DNA from: Phycomyces nitens
Taxonomy: Eukaryota > Mucoromycota > Mucoromycetes > Mucorales > Phycomycetaceae
NCBI GenBank assembly: GCA_022702545.1
Contig: JAHRBC010000003.1
Coordinates: 558,001 to 622,000, forward strand
Direction: 5' to 3'
Length of the DNA stretch: 64,000 nucleotides
The notes under the pieces are model-generated. The model did no database searches. It was not told the origin of the DNA and worked only from the letters and a program-made list of their open reading frames with translations. Below, in pieces: positions 22,913 through 34,474 of the stretch. The position numbers and the translations under genes are program-made. Numbering within the stretch: the stretch's first letter is position 1; each line of letters starts with the position of its first letter.

Positions 22913-23521
22913 AACAAAACAAAAACAAAAAGAAAAAAGCGGGGTTTTGATCTTCCATCAGATTGTATATAAAGTATTGTAAACCAAAAATGTCGGCTGT
23001 TTAAAATAGATCACTCCGCTATCGATAATCTGATTAACCCTCGTTGTTTTTTTTTATTGATTTATTTATACTGTATCTGAATAGATTTGAAATATTCAGC
23101 TGCGATACTATAGCGTCTGAAAATGTTAATTGTTTAATCAGAAATTAGGTACAGACTACTGTAAATGGAAGGAGAGTGCAAACCTGACGAAAATGGCTTT
23201 ATTTTCAAGTAAGTAACTGAGGGAGGGGGGGCGATGGACAATAGATGACTATATAGTGATGATGATGATCAAGGGCAACTTTGGGCTTGATAATCTCGGT
23301 TGCTGGCCAAAGAAGATGCTCTTTAATCCAAACTATTATTATTATTAAAAAAAAGATTACGCGGGTTGCAAATGATCCAAGGCCGAATGTCCTCGCAGGC
23401 CTCAATGCTCAGAATCAACACCAGTTTCCATTTCCCACACTTTATTTTTAGAGGGCTTGATGGACAAGGCATTCGGAAGCAACCGATAATTAAATCTTTT
23501 GTATATTTACTTTAATCATAA
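22913..23521. other. GATA gene promoter and Med5 3' flank
   Basis: No gene seen. It includes a poly-A/poly-T stretch, a G-run near 23220-23229 and a short (ATT) tract near 23333-23346. Confidence 0.45.
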
Positions 23522-26500
23522 TCAATAAATAAAAGCATCTGGCCATGCATCATTGATCGATGGGTTACTCATTAGACCCTTGATAAACCCTCTCCAGACA
23601 GCACTCTTTATAATCTCTCCACTCCATGCTCCAAACTGTCCACACTCCATAACATCCTTTTCGCTTGTCATTGTTGCATCATGTCCCTCCACCCCAAGAC
23701 TGTTCAAAAATAGCCGGCCGAGCGTACACACCATGGTGTCCTTGGAGTCAAGAGGTCGATCGTACATTAGCACAAGACAATCGCTTGTAAACACTCCAAG
23801 TGTCTGTCCCTGAAAGAAGGACCCGTTGTTTGCTGCTGACTGGTAAAGACTAGAGGGAAGGATATCCTGCAAAAGGCATTGGAGCAGATGCAGGCAACCA
23901 TTATGTCCATGAGATGCAAAGGACAGTGGGATGGCTATCAAGCAAGACCCTAATTCGGCTACAAGGAACTATTAATTAATTGTTTGTTGCTTTTCTCTTC
24001 TACTCCTCCCTTACCTGCCCGAACTGCTCCTCCACTCTTGCCTGCCTCGAGGACCTCTTGGACGATCATTGAAATAAACCAGCGAGGCCCACCCATTTCT
24101 AATGCTGTTTGGAACAAGACCATGTCAAGATAATGTGCTACCATTTGTGTTGAGCCTTTAGACTGGTCCCACAAGGCATGTGTGTCAGCGTCCATATCTC
24201 TCATAAACATTGACCGTCCGCCTTTCACGATCGCCCGGAACATTTCCTGTGTCTTTGAGAATAACGACCGACGAGTGACACGTGTGGTTACTGTCTCTGT
24301 GGGTGGCAGTCTGTCCTCATTGTCCTCAATCTCCATCATTGCCTCGACTCTGGTCTTTATCCGTTCCACACGCGCACGTTTTCTTTTATTCTCTTCGGCC
24401 TCATAGTCACTATTATCCTCGGTTTCTTCTATGCCTTCCAGTGATCCCAGAATGGCTCCTCCACATTGGCGCACGAGCAATTCAGGGAGGTTTCCTTCGA
24501 TAAGCAGACGCTCCAAGCACATGAGGGCCGTTCTGCAATGTGCAGTCAAGAGTTCATCACACAGCAGCAGGATCATTGGGCCAAGGGTGAAATGAAGATA
24601 GGGCTCTTGCAGGTAGCCAAGCACGTCTGGCAACAGACTCACGCCCATTTCCTCCTCTTCAAAGGATAGCATCACTCGTTTGATTACAGTCGGTCCAATG
24701 GACAGCAATCGCTGTGGTGTCAACTCTCTTTACCAAACATTACTTTTTCAATCTCTTTATTTAATAAAAAAACCCCTCATCTTTTCTTACCTCAAAAGTT
24801 CGCCTGTTATGTCATTATCAAACAAGGCATTCTGCCATTTGCTCACCCAAATCTCCATATCCGGTGCAGAGGCATCAATTCCGTATACTACAGGGCCTTG
24901 TGAAAAGAACTGGTAACAAAATCCTTCCCTGACACGAAATACCCGATCCAGATCACGTATGAGCTATCATCAGAAACTGAATGTTAGTTAACCACGCCAC
25001 AACACTCGTCAGCACTACTATTATCATCGTCTGTTGTTTTACTTACATTGAATCTGTCAACTACAAAACTCACGAATATCCAAATTGTCCCAAATTCACC
25101 ATAAAGATTCTTTGCACTCTTGGCCTCTTCCTCTTCGTCAATAAACATCCCACTGTCAGACGGAGACCAGGCATTGCAAAGCTCCTCAAATGGACCCATG
25201 AAATCAAGAGGTGAATAGAGCTGTATGACGAGGTCAACGATACATGGATAGGCGTTCATGGCATTGCAGATCTGAGCCATGGTCTCAATGTCACCCAAAC
25301 TTGCTTTCTGTTGGAGTAACTGATAAAGATAATAAAAGAGAAAAAAAGTGGGATGAGATTACGGAATAATAAACATCTAAATTGACTTACATCAATCAAA
25401 AAGTCAATAATTGTCCGGAGATGGACAAGGGATACTATAGAGATCTCCAAGAGTTCTCGTACTGCTGTCAGACTACACTCAATCAAAATTGATTCCATAC
25501 GTGCGTCAATATTCTAATTCAATACAATCAGCCCATGTCCTTGATGTTCTTGTCCCAAGTTACCTGTCGAATGATTTCAATGCAGTCTACCGAGCTGTCT
25601 TCATCCCCAGAGTTTCTCCTGGTCTTTCCCAGAGACGTGTCCATGTCCAGCATATCAATGTCCATCATATCCGTGTTACATTCGTTTTTACCAGAGGCAC
25701 CAGAAGAATGGGACAGGATCCGTACCACATGAGGGCGAATGAAACCGTAGCTTTCGCAGACATGGACCATGTTCAAGAAGATGCTCTCGGTACTAATTGA
25801 TCGAATCGCTTTTGTAACAGCCGGTGTATTAAAGTCATCTGATATCGTATTGATGAGTGTCATCAAGGCATCTTCTTCGTCTTCTGATGCCCCACGTCCA
25901 ATCTTGTCTACCAAGTCTGAAGACTGAGAAGACGGTGCATAAAAGTCTGAGCAGCAAGCAGGTGGACTACATGCATTCAGCAAACCAGTGAACGCTTTCA
26001 GTTCGAGAAGAGAAGATTCCAGTGGGTTGAGCTAAAGATCCTTAAAATGAGCCCAAATATCCATACATACTCACTCGGTAGCCTACCTCTTTTTCTGCTT
26101 CATCTTTCATTTCCCCTATGCGTCCCTTCCACAGGTTTCGGTTGGGTTTCTTGAGTGATTTCTTTTGCATCATTTGTATCAGATGTGGAAGCTACAGACA
26201 CAGAAAAAGACGCAGCCATTAGGTTTTGTATATTTGCCAATCTAATCTAATTATAAGTCTACCTTGACCAACAACAAACTTCTCCATAGTAGTCGGTTTG
26301 TAGCAATTGCATTGTTACATGATTTTTCTTTACGTTCGGTTTTGTTTTCTAGTTTTGACTCGAATGCTTGGGTTTGACAGCTTGTGCCAAACGAAGCCTC
26401 CCTAAGACCCGTCAGGGCCGTAAACCACAGCTCAAGGTAGAATGACTCGTCAAATGCTCCCTAGAACGTCTCTCTTCCTTTTAGCAGCTGTATAGTATGG

Positions 26501-27972
26501 ATTAATTACAGCCTACCTTGATCGTCTGGAGCTTTATCAAGTGGTCCACAATCGTATCATCATCCAATGTGGGTCTTATTTGTACCTAGTCCCCCATCAA
26601 TGCCCATCTTTCAATTATCATTGGCACCTACCACATGATACAGCAAACCCATAAGCCCTGCACTTGGCATAGCTCTGGCAGTTCCCTCATCTTCTAACTC
26701 GTGGTATTTCATATGTACTGCCATCATCCTCTCCAGATTTCGATCCGTCAAGCGTCCGATCAAGATGAGCAATTTCTGTACCTGAGGATTCTGGCAAAGG
26801 GAACCCACTCCGGCATCTTTTGAATGGATAGGTATCCCGGTCAAGATCTCTTGGCATGTCGCCCATGGTTCCTCTATACTCTATACGTATAAGACACTTG
26901 TCCTTTTTCGGCCCTTGTTCTTCTTACCACTCAAATCATTGCCCTGTTGTCTTTTCTGGGTCTGCCTGACCTCAAACAACCGCTTTGCACTCTTCTTTTC
27001 GATCAATTCAATCATTATCTGACAAGCCATTATCGCATTCAATTTCTCTGCCCTTTCTTCCTTTTCATCTTCTTGTCTTTTTGTCGTCTTTGTCTCCTCT
27101 TCTGTTGCCTCGGGTCCAAAACTATCTTCGTCAATGGTTGCCTCTGGATCAAATCCAGATGTCTGAGAAGAGAGGTAGTTGCTGCTGGGCCATATTGTCG
27201 AGATGTCTCCGGGCTGTGTATTTCCACGCTGAAATGAAATCGCAGACCGAAGCAGTCGAGGTTCTGGCTTTGGTTCTCTTTCTCGAGACTCCTGCTCCAA
27301 TCCAACGGCAACCAGTCGTGAAAGCATCACAAACACAGACGCAATCACATCAAACCAGTCGTCCTGATTCGTGTCCGAGTCTATACGTTTCTGATGTGCA
27401 CTATTCACGATCTTTTCGGTATCCAGAGGTGCCAATAATACCGAAATCAACTGGAGTAAATAGGCCCATTGCCGTGGGTTACGCCCAGCAGTGGTATCTA
27501 CGTATTGTGCAAGTGATGTCAACAGAACCCTAGGTGAAATAAACACGGGATCCAGTTCAGGTATTCCAGTCGAACGTAGACTTTGGAGATCTTTGTGGCC
27601 AGTGGCTGCAAAGGTCAAGTAGGATTCCAGCAAAGGATCAGCAACACGTATTAAACAGAAAATCTGGTTTAATAAGACGTCTAAGGGCAGGAAATGAATA
27701 GAAAAAAAGAAGGACAGGATTTGGAATGGATGATTAGGCTTGATGATCGTTTCAATCGGCTTGATTTATTATATTACCACACAACTCTTTGTCGAGTTTG
27801 TGATCCGCCCTTTGAAAGCATTGTCTTGTAGGTTCTGCCCACTGGATGACAAATTAGATTGTCAACAACAATGCAATGTCATCATTATAATCGAATCGGC
27901 ACTCACTTGCTCGCACGAGTATCCATGAACATAGGCATATCGTAGCACTGCTTCGATTGCCCCTGCGGTCAT
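23522..27972 (-). CDS. MED5: Mediator tail subunit Med5 (Nut1)
   Basis: Large many-exon gene. The start is placed at 27972 (MTAGAIEAVLRYAYVHGYSC). The next exons give WAEPTRQCFQRADHKL and, from about 27660, DVLLNQIFCLIRVADPLLES. The stop is at 23522-23524 (DAWPDAFIY). The best family evidence is the central block: DIETMAQICNAMNAYPCIVD, a GPFEELCNAW segment, then an acidic linker and LYGEFGTIWIFVSFVVDRF. I recall the same order and wording in fungal Med5 ('ICKALNENPCILD', then 'YEEFGSILLLVLAF'). The C-terminal LSFEEEEMGVSLLPDVLGYL with ILLLCDELL also fits the helical Med5 tail. Med5 sits in the Mediator tail and contacts gene-specific activators. Exact splice sites for the internal exons (26.0-26.6 kb) were not all resolved. 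Confidence 0.75.
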
Positions 27973-30900
27973 CGTATCGAACTTGCACTGCTGGGTTTTT
28001 GCCTTGAACTATTTCTTCAAAAGGACGTAAAATCGCCTGAAAACAAGTCACGGTAAGAATCGCAGAATCTGACGGGTGGTTTTTGCACATTCCAATATCC
28101 GACATGAAAGGTCAAGGAGGATTATTGTATCTCTTTTTTTTTTAGGCCAGTGCTAATAAAGAAGTATTTAGATCATGTGTTTACTAGATATTAAAGACTA
28201 TATATATATATATATACTGGAAACTCTGCCAATTTGTTTAATTAATTATTTGGCATTAAATCAACCAAACGATTCAGACCATGACATGTATATCTTGGAA
28301 AAGAAATGTGTGTCCTTTAGAATTGTTATCCCTGTTATTAATTGGCATTAGTATTATTCCAGGAATCATTGTTATGTCTACAAAAGTGTTGCATTTCGGT
28401 CTGATCGTCCAATTATCCAAAAAAAAGGTACAAAACTTGGGGACCAGAACAAATATAAACATGTTTGCTAGGCCACGATAATCCGCCTTGAATATATTAA
28501 AGGTGTAAAGATACGTTTGTAGACAGTCATCTTTCCTGCTTTCAAAAAATTGACTGGATTTACCTTGGTAGCAAGTATCTATGGATGTCAGTTTATAGCC
28601 AAAATAAAATATATCCAATTTGTAAAGAGCCCAATTGTTCTTGAACATGTTCAAAGCTTGTATTTTGTATTGGACAAATCCTATAGAATCTAGAGATCCA
28701 AGAGCAGTTTGCTACATATATATTAAATCTACTATACTTTTGAGTATTCAAAAATACACGGCTTGGCTGTGATTGCTTTGATCAACATATCTCTTGATGG
28801 TATTTTGTAGAAATGTTTCTAGTATGAGATGAAAATATACTTTTTTTTATTGCAATTGAAACACTGACAGATCGTATCTATCATGTAAAGATATAAACTT
28901 TTTATTTCCAAGTATTCAATATAGCCATTACCACATTATTATCAATGAATTCACAATATATTTACAAATATATATACACACACATATATATATGCTCTGT
29001 ATTACAACTACCATATAAAAGAAAAATCTTGTTAAACAGGTGCAAATAATAATAATACTAATAAAAGTGTTTGGATTGCTGGTATAAAAGTATCCTGTCC
29101 ATAAAGAGTGATCCATCTATTGTTCTGCTTTCCAACTAATGCACAATTATCGGCAGACCCAATAAAAAAAAGTCTATTGTGTTCAAATGCAACAGTATTT
29201 TTTATCGCATCTCTCGTTAAACCTTGTTGGACCCTATAGTTATAAATATATCCAATGGATTTGAATTGGGCTGTGAACAGACCACAAAAGACACAAATAC
29301 AGCTCTTTATGATCTATATAGACTCTTATCATTATTTATTGAGGTCATACAAGCGATTATCTCTGTGTATTTCAACAATTGGCACCAACTAGACCATTTT
29401 GAATCTCTAGCCTGCCTAGGTTACCATATTCTAGTCTGTAACCAAGATTGATCATTCTGTAGTTATGGTTATCAACCTTGCATCAGAGATAATAATGCAA
29501 AAAAAAACAATGAGGATTCCCTAGAATATATATATATAATTACAATGCCTATACTTGTACAACAATAGACCAAAGCACAAACACTGTAAATATTAAAAGG
29601 CATTGAATTCAGTGAATTGAACGTGAAATCACATTTATGATCTCTAGATAGCATAGGTTGCAATGTGAATAAGGCACACTTGGTTGAGTACACATTATAA
29701 ATTGGCTTTTAAATTTGCACGTGTATTTCTTGTTCTCAACATTTAGTTTGCCTGTGGTGAGAAGTGTAAGATGATGAAACTCTTCCTGACATCAGGGTGT
29801 GCAATATAAATGTGAAACTGTACCTATTGTTATACCTTTATATATATATATATATATGCTTACAATTTGTACCTGAATGAATGATTAGCCACCTCTTTTT
29901 AGCATTAATCAACATTTATATCCATAATATGTATTAAAGATCTAATAATCTTTATTCTCTTGTCAAAGATAAAGTCTTGATATACCCTCAAACTGTTTCA
30001 AAAATGAATTTTATAGGTGGGTATATCCACATGTACAATAGATACAAAAAAAAATCCCCCTCTTGTGGTCATGGATAGTGCCCCATGTTTGGGTTTGGAC
30101 TCACTTGAATTCACCATATTTCTCAAGGGTGAATAACATAACCTCTAAATAAAATAATGTGCATACCAACAGGCATTTAATATCATTTTTAAAACTCACT
30201 TGATCTCCATATGCCAAAAGACCCAAAGGTTTTCATTTGTTTCGACCAAAATACACTACATGGTTACAAGTTTAATAAATGTATTTGCCAATGTATGGAA
30301 AATAGGTTCAATTGAAACACACACAGTAGAATATTAATCATATAGACTTTTTAAAAGGCCAAGACAAAAAAACCCAAAGTGCAAATAGACCGGAGCGTAA
30401 ACTAATTAAAAAAAAGTCTCCGTTTAATTCGCCACGTTAACAAAAGTGTGTAGAGAATTCTCCATTTTCTTTTTTTTGGAAAATGTCCCTTTTGTTTCAA
30501 TAAATGAAGACAAATAAGCAGTTTAATCCTACACGCCAAGATCCTTGTTTACTCTATATAAACAGTTTGTTTACTGGTTCAAATGTTTACTCTAGGTTCC
30601 TGCCTTATACCCCACTTTAAATATGCATTAATAATCAGTATTTTTAATGGTCGCCTACTGGTTTTAGTACCAAGCATGTATCTTAGCAATCTACCCCACA
30701 AAATACAACCCAATAATTGAACATTCGACGTCTCTATTTATCAGAAAATTCACTCGACCTATATATTCGGCCAAAAGTCTAATAGCACTCATGGAAGCAA
30801 TGATTATGAAGCCGAACAAACGGGCTTAAATGATTAAATGCACGTATAAAATATTACAAACAGATTTCCTGCTGCTCATGGACATGATGACTTGACTGGA

Positions 30901-31265
30901 TTGGCCAATAGATATACAAATATCTTTATGTGGTGATTAGTTTGGTGATACCCGAGAAAAAATAATTAGCTGTTCAGATGGAATTATATATATAAAATAA
31001 AAATAAAATATCAAGGCAAATTAATAAACACTGACAAAATTAGATTTCAACCGTCAAAGAAGAGCAGAAATGACTAAAAAGGATAAAAAGTCTGAAAATG
31101 ATTAGCTTGGCACCCTGTATTCTAGTTATTTATATAAAAGTAAATGCACAAATGTTACTCCCTGCCAGAAAGATTCAAAAGATTGTTCTTATCTTACACT
31201 GTCAAACACGGATCTTTAAGCGCCAGATGAATGTGAACCAACAGGCATTTTATATAACACAATAA
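27973..31265. other. Gene-poor AT-rich region
   Basis: A 3.3 kb stretch with no supported gene. The longest open frame (28274-28654, minus, 126 codons) has a mirror-image plus frame and no recognisable motif. (TA)n tracts lie near 28200-28216, 28960-28992 and 29840-29857. No tRNA or snRNA was recognised by eye. Confidence 0.5.
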
Positions 31266-31274
31266 TTATCAGAT
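31266..31274 (-). promoter_or_regulatory. ATCTGATAA site abutting the RIB7 start codon
   Basis: TTATCAGAT on the plus strand (ATCTGATAA on minus) ends one base before the RIB7 ATG at 31275. It is an exact ATCWGATAA match. Binding by the GATA repressor encoded at 21271-22797 is only an inference. Confidence 0.3.
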
Positions 31275-32360
31275 ATGTACGCTTCTGTTTCCGATTTTCC
31301 AACCATGAGTACGTATGAAGATGCCCGTCAGTTCCTCGACCGTGTTTATAGCGATTCACCAGAGCCACAAAAGGACTTGCCGTTTGTCACCTTGACCTTT
31401 GCACAGAGTTTGGATGGCAAAATTGCCCTGAAAGGCCAACAGCTTTTGCTCAGTGGCAAGGAAAGTATGGCCATGACACACAGGTAAGAATGAGTAAACA
31501 AAAAGAGAGTCACATCAGTTACTCATTCATCTTTACCATCACTGCTTTTTTATATACACACACACATGTATTTTGGTATTGTTTAGACTGCGTCTTCTTC
31601 ATGACGGAATCTTGGTAGGAATCGGAACTGCTTTGGTAGATGATCCCCAATTGAACGGTAACTTTTTTTCCCCTATACAACCAATATGTCATAGCCATCT
31701 TCAATTCCTTTCTATACAATCATTATGTCAAGCTGAGCACAAATTTCTCTAGCGCGCTACGTTTCACCCACGGACCACCTTCGCAACAATCAACCTCAGC
31801 CTATCGTTCTTGATCCAAGACTCGAGTTTCCATTGAATGCCAAACTCTTGAAGAACTTTAGTCAAGGAACAGGAAGACAGCCATGGTTAGTGTGCTGGAC
31901 AAGCGATTGTCTAAAAAAGGTAACAATAATAAAGGCACAAAAGTGCAAAAAAAAAACAAAAACAAAAAGTACATATTTTTTTTTTAAAAAAAAATAATGG
32001 CTCTAGGCAGCCCTTGAAAAGGCAGGCGCAATTATCATCACCATGGAAACCCCAACCGGCCAACGTCCCTCTATCTCTAGTGTCCTACAAGTCCTAAAGG
32101 CAAAAGGAATCCAGCGTCTGATGGTTGAAGGTGGATCAAAAGTAATTCAATCCTTTCTCCAATCTGGCCATGTAGACCAGCTGATCATCACAACTGCACC
32201 TACACTGGTGGGTCCTGGAGGAGTGAGTGCGACCGGAGATACTGTGCCTGTATCACTGTCTTTGCCTGCACTCAATTCAAACATCATCTATCAACAGTTT
32301 GGCCGGGACATGGTTCTGGGGGCCACGTTGAAAGCAGAGTGTAGCCGGACTGGGAAGTAG
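31275..32360 (+). CDS. RIB7: 2,5-diamino-6-ribosylamino-pyrimidinone 5'-phosphate reductase (riboflavin synthesis)
   Basis: Second step of the fungal riboflavin pathway: NADPH-dependent reduction of the ribosyl side chain before deamination. Exons 31275-31483, 31587-31657, 31753-31919 and 32007-32360 give 266 residues, close to the yeast size of about 244. The RibD C-terminal (dihydrofolate-reductase-like) fold is recognisable: LPFVTLTFAQSLDGKIA at the substrate site, RLLHDGILVGIGTALVDDPQ, and the NADPH-binding RLMVEGGSKVIQSFLQSG, then ITTAPTLVGPGG. An in-frame Met at 31305 (MSTYEDARQF) is an alternative start; the first ATG was taken as the default. The gene is convergent with the Zn2Cys6-PAS factor, with 220 nt between the stops. 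Confidence 0.93.
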
Positions 32361-32580
32361 CTAGGCATTATAAATTGCATGAGAGTTTAGTGCTTTTATT
32401 ATGATATACAGGAAAGAAACTTTATCTATTTTTGCGCCAAGTAGTATGTGTAGATAGTTGAGAAGACTTGGAAGAGCCCGGTGCAACGTTAGTACGATTA
32501 GTGTTGGACCATGGTGGCATACCATTTAGCCACATAAGATTCTACAAGATATTCATTCATTCATTAATTCATTCATTAAT

Positions 32581-34090
32581 TCATGTCGGTTTTATCTTGA
32601 TTTCAATCAAACTACATACCGATTGTGATGTGTCGAATTCAACCTTGGGCACATTATGGTTATAAAGAGGCATAGAGGTTACGGTGGGGTCACCAAAGGA
32701 GGGCTGTTGTGGCGTATCTATGGGCATAGGTAGAGGGAACATGGGTGCATCGAGATGAAGGGACTGGGGTGTTATGTTGCTGTAGACTGGATTCATGGGT
32801 GTATTAGGTGGGTTTGATGAAAGGATGTGGGGTGAATGTGTTTGGTGATGAATTGCACTAATTGGAGCCTTTTGCTAAATAAAATGTGAGAATCATGACG
32901 AAAAAAACAAAAAACAAAAAGCTTCTTGAGAATCCCAATCTTACCATCGGTAGAAAGTTTGATGATGAAGAAAGAAACGGATAGCCGGTTGGTTCGTGGT
33001 CCAAGAGAGAGGACCCGCTTGCCGAAGATTTTGATACCGGACGAGGTTCCTTGATTACCAATGGCTTTATTGGCGTGGAATCAGAACGAGTCAATAGACA
33101 AACGGCATAGAGTCTGTCGAGGGACTTTGGTACAAATAAATCTGCTCCAAGGCCACCGCCAATGTAGAACCTAACGTCCATCAGCTCAGAAGTCCCGTCA
33201 GGACGTCTAAACGCAAGACTGTCCTTGAAGGTCTGGGAGCCATTGGCAATGCTGAGGAGAATAGAAGGCGAGCAATTGAATGCGTCTGAATTGGTGCGTA
33301 GTGAAGCAGGCTGAGGGTCCTGGGATGAGATATTAGCATTGTCTAAAAGGCATCGGTGCAATCGAGCTAGCTGGGATGAGTATTCTGGTGAGATGAGATC
33401 GTAAAGTGAACGGTGGGTTATTTCTTGAGGATAAACGCCGAGGAAATTGACCGATTCGTCGGAGACGCGAGCACAGGAGATGTCCATTGTCAAGATAATC
33501 TAGAGACCGTGTTAGCTTTGTGATGTTCATGTTATCTATTCTCCCATCTTGCCGTCATCATATCCTTGTTTGATGGGTCCTTTGTAGGAGTGTTTTGAGG
33601 AAAGGAGGTCATGGTGAATGAAGAATTGGCTAAGCCTGGGGCCAATGTTGAGGACCTGAGTGTACTAGGTGAATTCAGGGCAGGGGTTTGGGGTAATTTT
33701 GGTGGCATTTCTAGCTTTTCTCGAAGCTTTGGTCGTCCTCGCTTTTTGTGTTGAATGTCATAGCAAGTATCAGTCTTGCCTACAGCGACACATCTGTTGC
33801 AAGGACGAGATACTATAAAGAATACCGAGTGCTTAATACGGAGCAACCCTAAAAAATCAATTAATCAACCTACAATCGCATGCTAAATGGGCCTTTTTGC
33901 AGTTGACCTGTAAAGCACCAAGTCAGCACAAGATCGGGATATCATGGCATGAACATACACAGGCAGTTGGGACGTGGGATTTGCTAGGGCGCTTTCGGTG
34001 ATTAGTCATACGAGGTTTCTTTGAAGGAAGTATTTGGGTGCAAAAAGAAGGTGATGTGGGTGAAGGAAGTGCATAGGTTCGAAAGTCCAT
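32581..34090 (-). CDS. Zn2Cys6 transcription factor with PAS domain (ERT1/AcuK/Rds2-like)
   Basis: Exons 34090-33959, 33907-33874, 33812-33553, 33499-32945 and 32874-32581 give 424 residues in frame. The zinc cluster is split over three exons: TACVNCKKAHLACDLSRPC and NRCVAVGKTDTC, i.e. C-X2-C-X6-C-X5-C-X2-C-X8-C. The KKAHLACD...RPCxRC wording is that of the ERT1/AcuK/AcuM group, activators of gluconeogenesis and non-fermentable carbon use. An AT-hook-like KKRGRPKLR follows. A PAS domain begins at IILTMDISCARVSDESVNFL and includes ITHRSLYDLISPEY. The intron 33552-33500 reads in frame only with a GC donor (GCAAGA...TAG). Carbon-source control is inferred from the family; the exact orthologue is not fixed. 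Confidence 0.82.
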
Positions 34091-34474
34091 AATTGAATCC
34101 TGGGGCTTTCTTAATCTTTTTACTGCACACCACTGGTTAAAAGGTGTGGAGCACAGAAGAAAGAGGGCGATGGAGAGGAGGACAGAACTCTTGGTATGTG
34201 TCGCCCTTCAAAATGGAATCCAGTGATAATGTCTACACCTTGAATCTGCAACACTTTAATTTCAGCTGGGAAACTACGGGAAGAATCCTTTTTGCTCTTT
34301 TGGGCGCAAGGAGAATTTATTTAGGTTTATCCGCCAGTTTCGCACACAGCAAGAGTGCCGCCATCATATATAAATATAAATATATATTTATATTTATATT
34401 TATATATAAAAAATAAAGCTTTCTGTATAGAATAATTGTATAATTGTATAATTGTATAATTGTGGGCAAACAGT
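34091..34474. other. Intergenic between SEC7 and the Zn2Cys6 gene
   Basis: 384 nt with a (TATAAA)n-like tract at 34366-34412 and an (ATTGTATA)n repeat at 34430-34462. It holds the Zn2Cys6 gene promoter and the SEC7 3' flank. No gene seen. Confidence 0.5.

Noticed and set aside
22798..22917. Hydrophobic N-terminal extension of the GATA factor (signal-anchor-like)
   Set aside because: It begins at a non-ATG codon, is translated pyrimidine-rich leader DNA and makes no sense for a nuclear factor.
28005..28105. Start of MED5 at 28105 (MSDIGMCKNHPSD...)
   Set aside because: That frame runs out in the intron. The frame that continues into the next exon begins with the ATG at 27972; the only nearby GT...AG pair would give a 15-nt intron.
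28274..28654. 126-codon minus-strand ORF in the gene desert
   Set aside because: A mirrored plus-strand frame exists, no family was recognised and no start context is seen; kept only as a remark in the desert entry.
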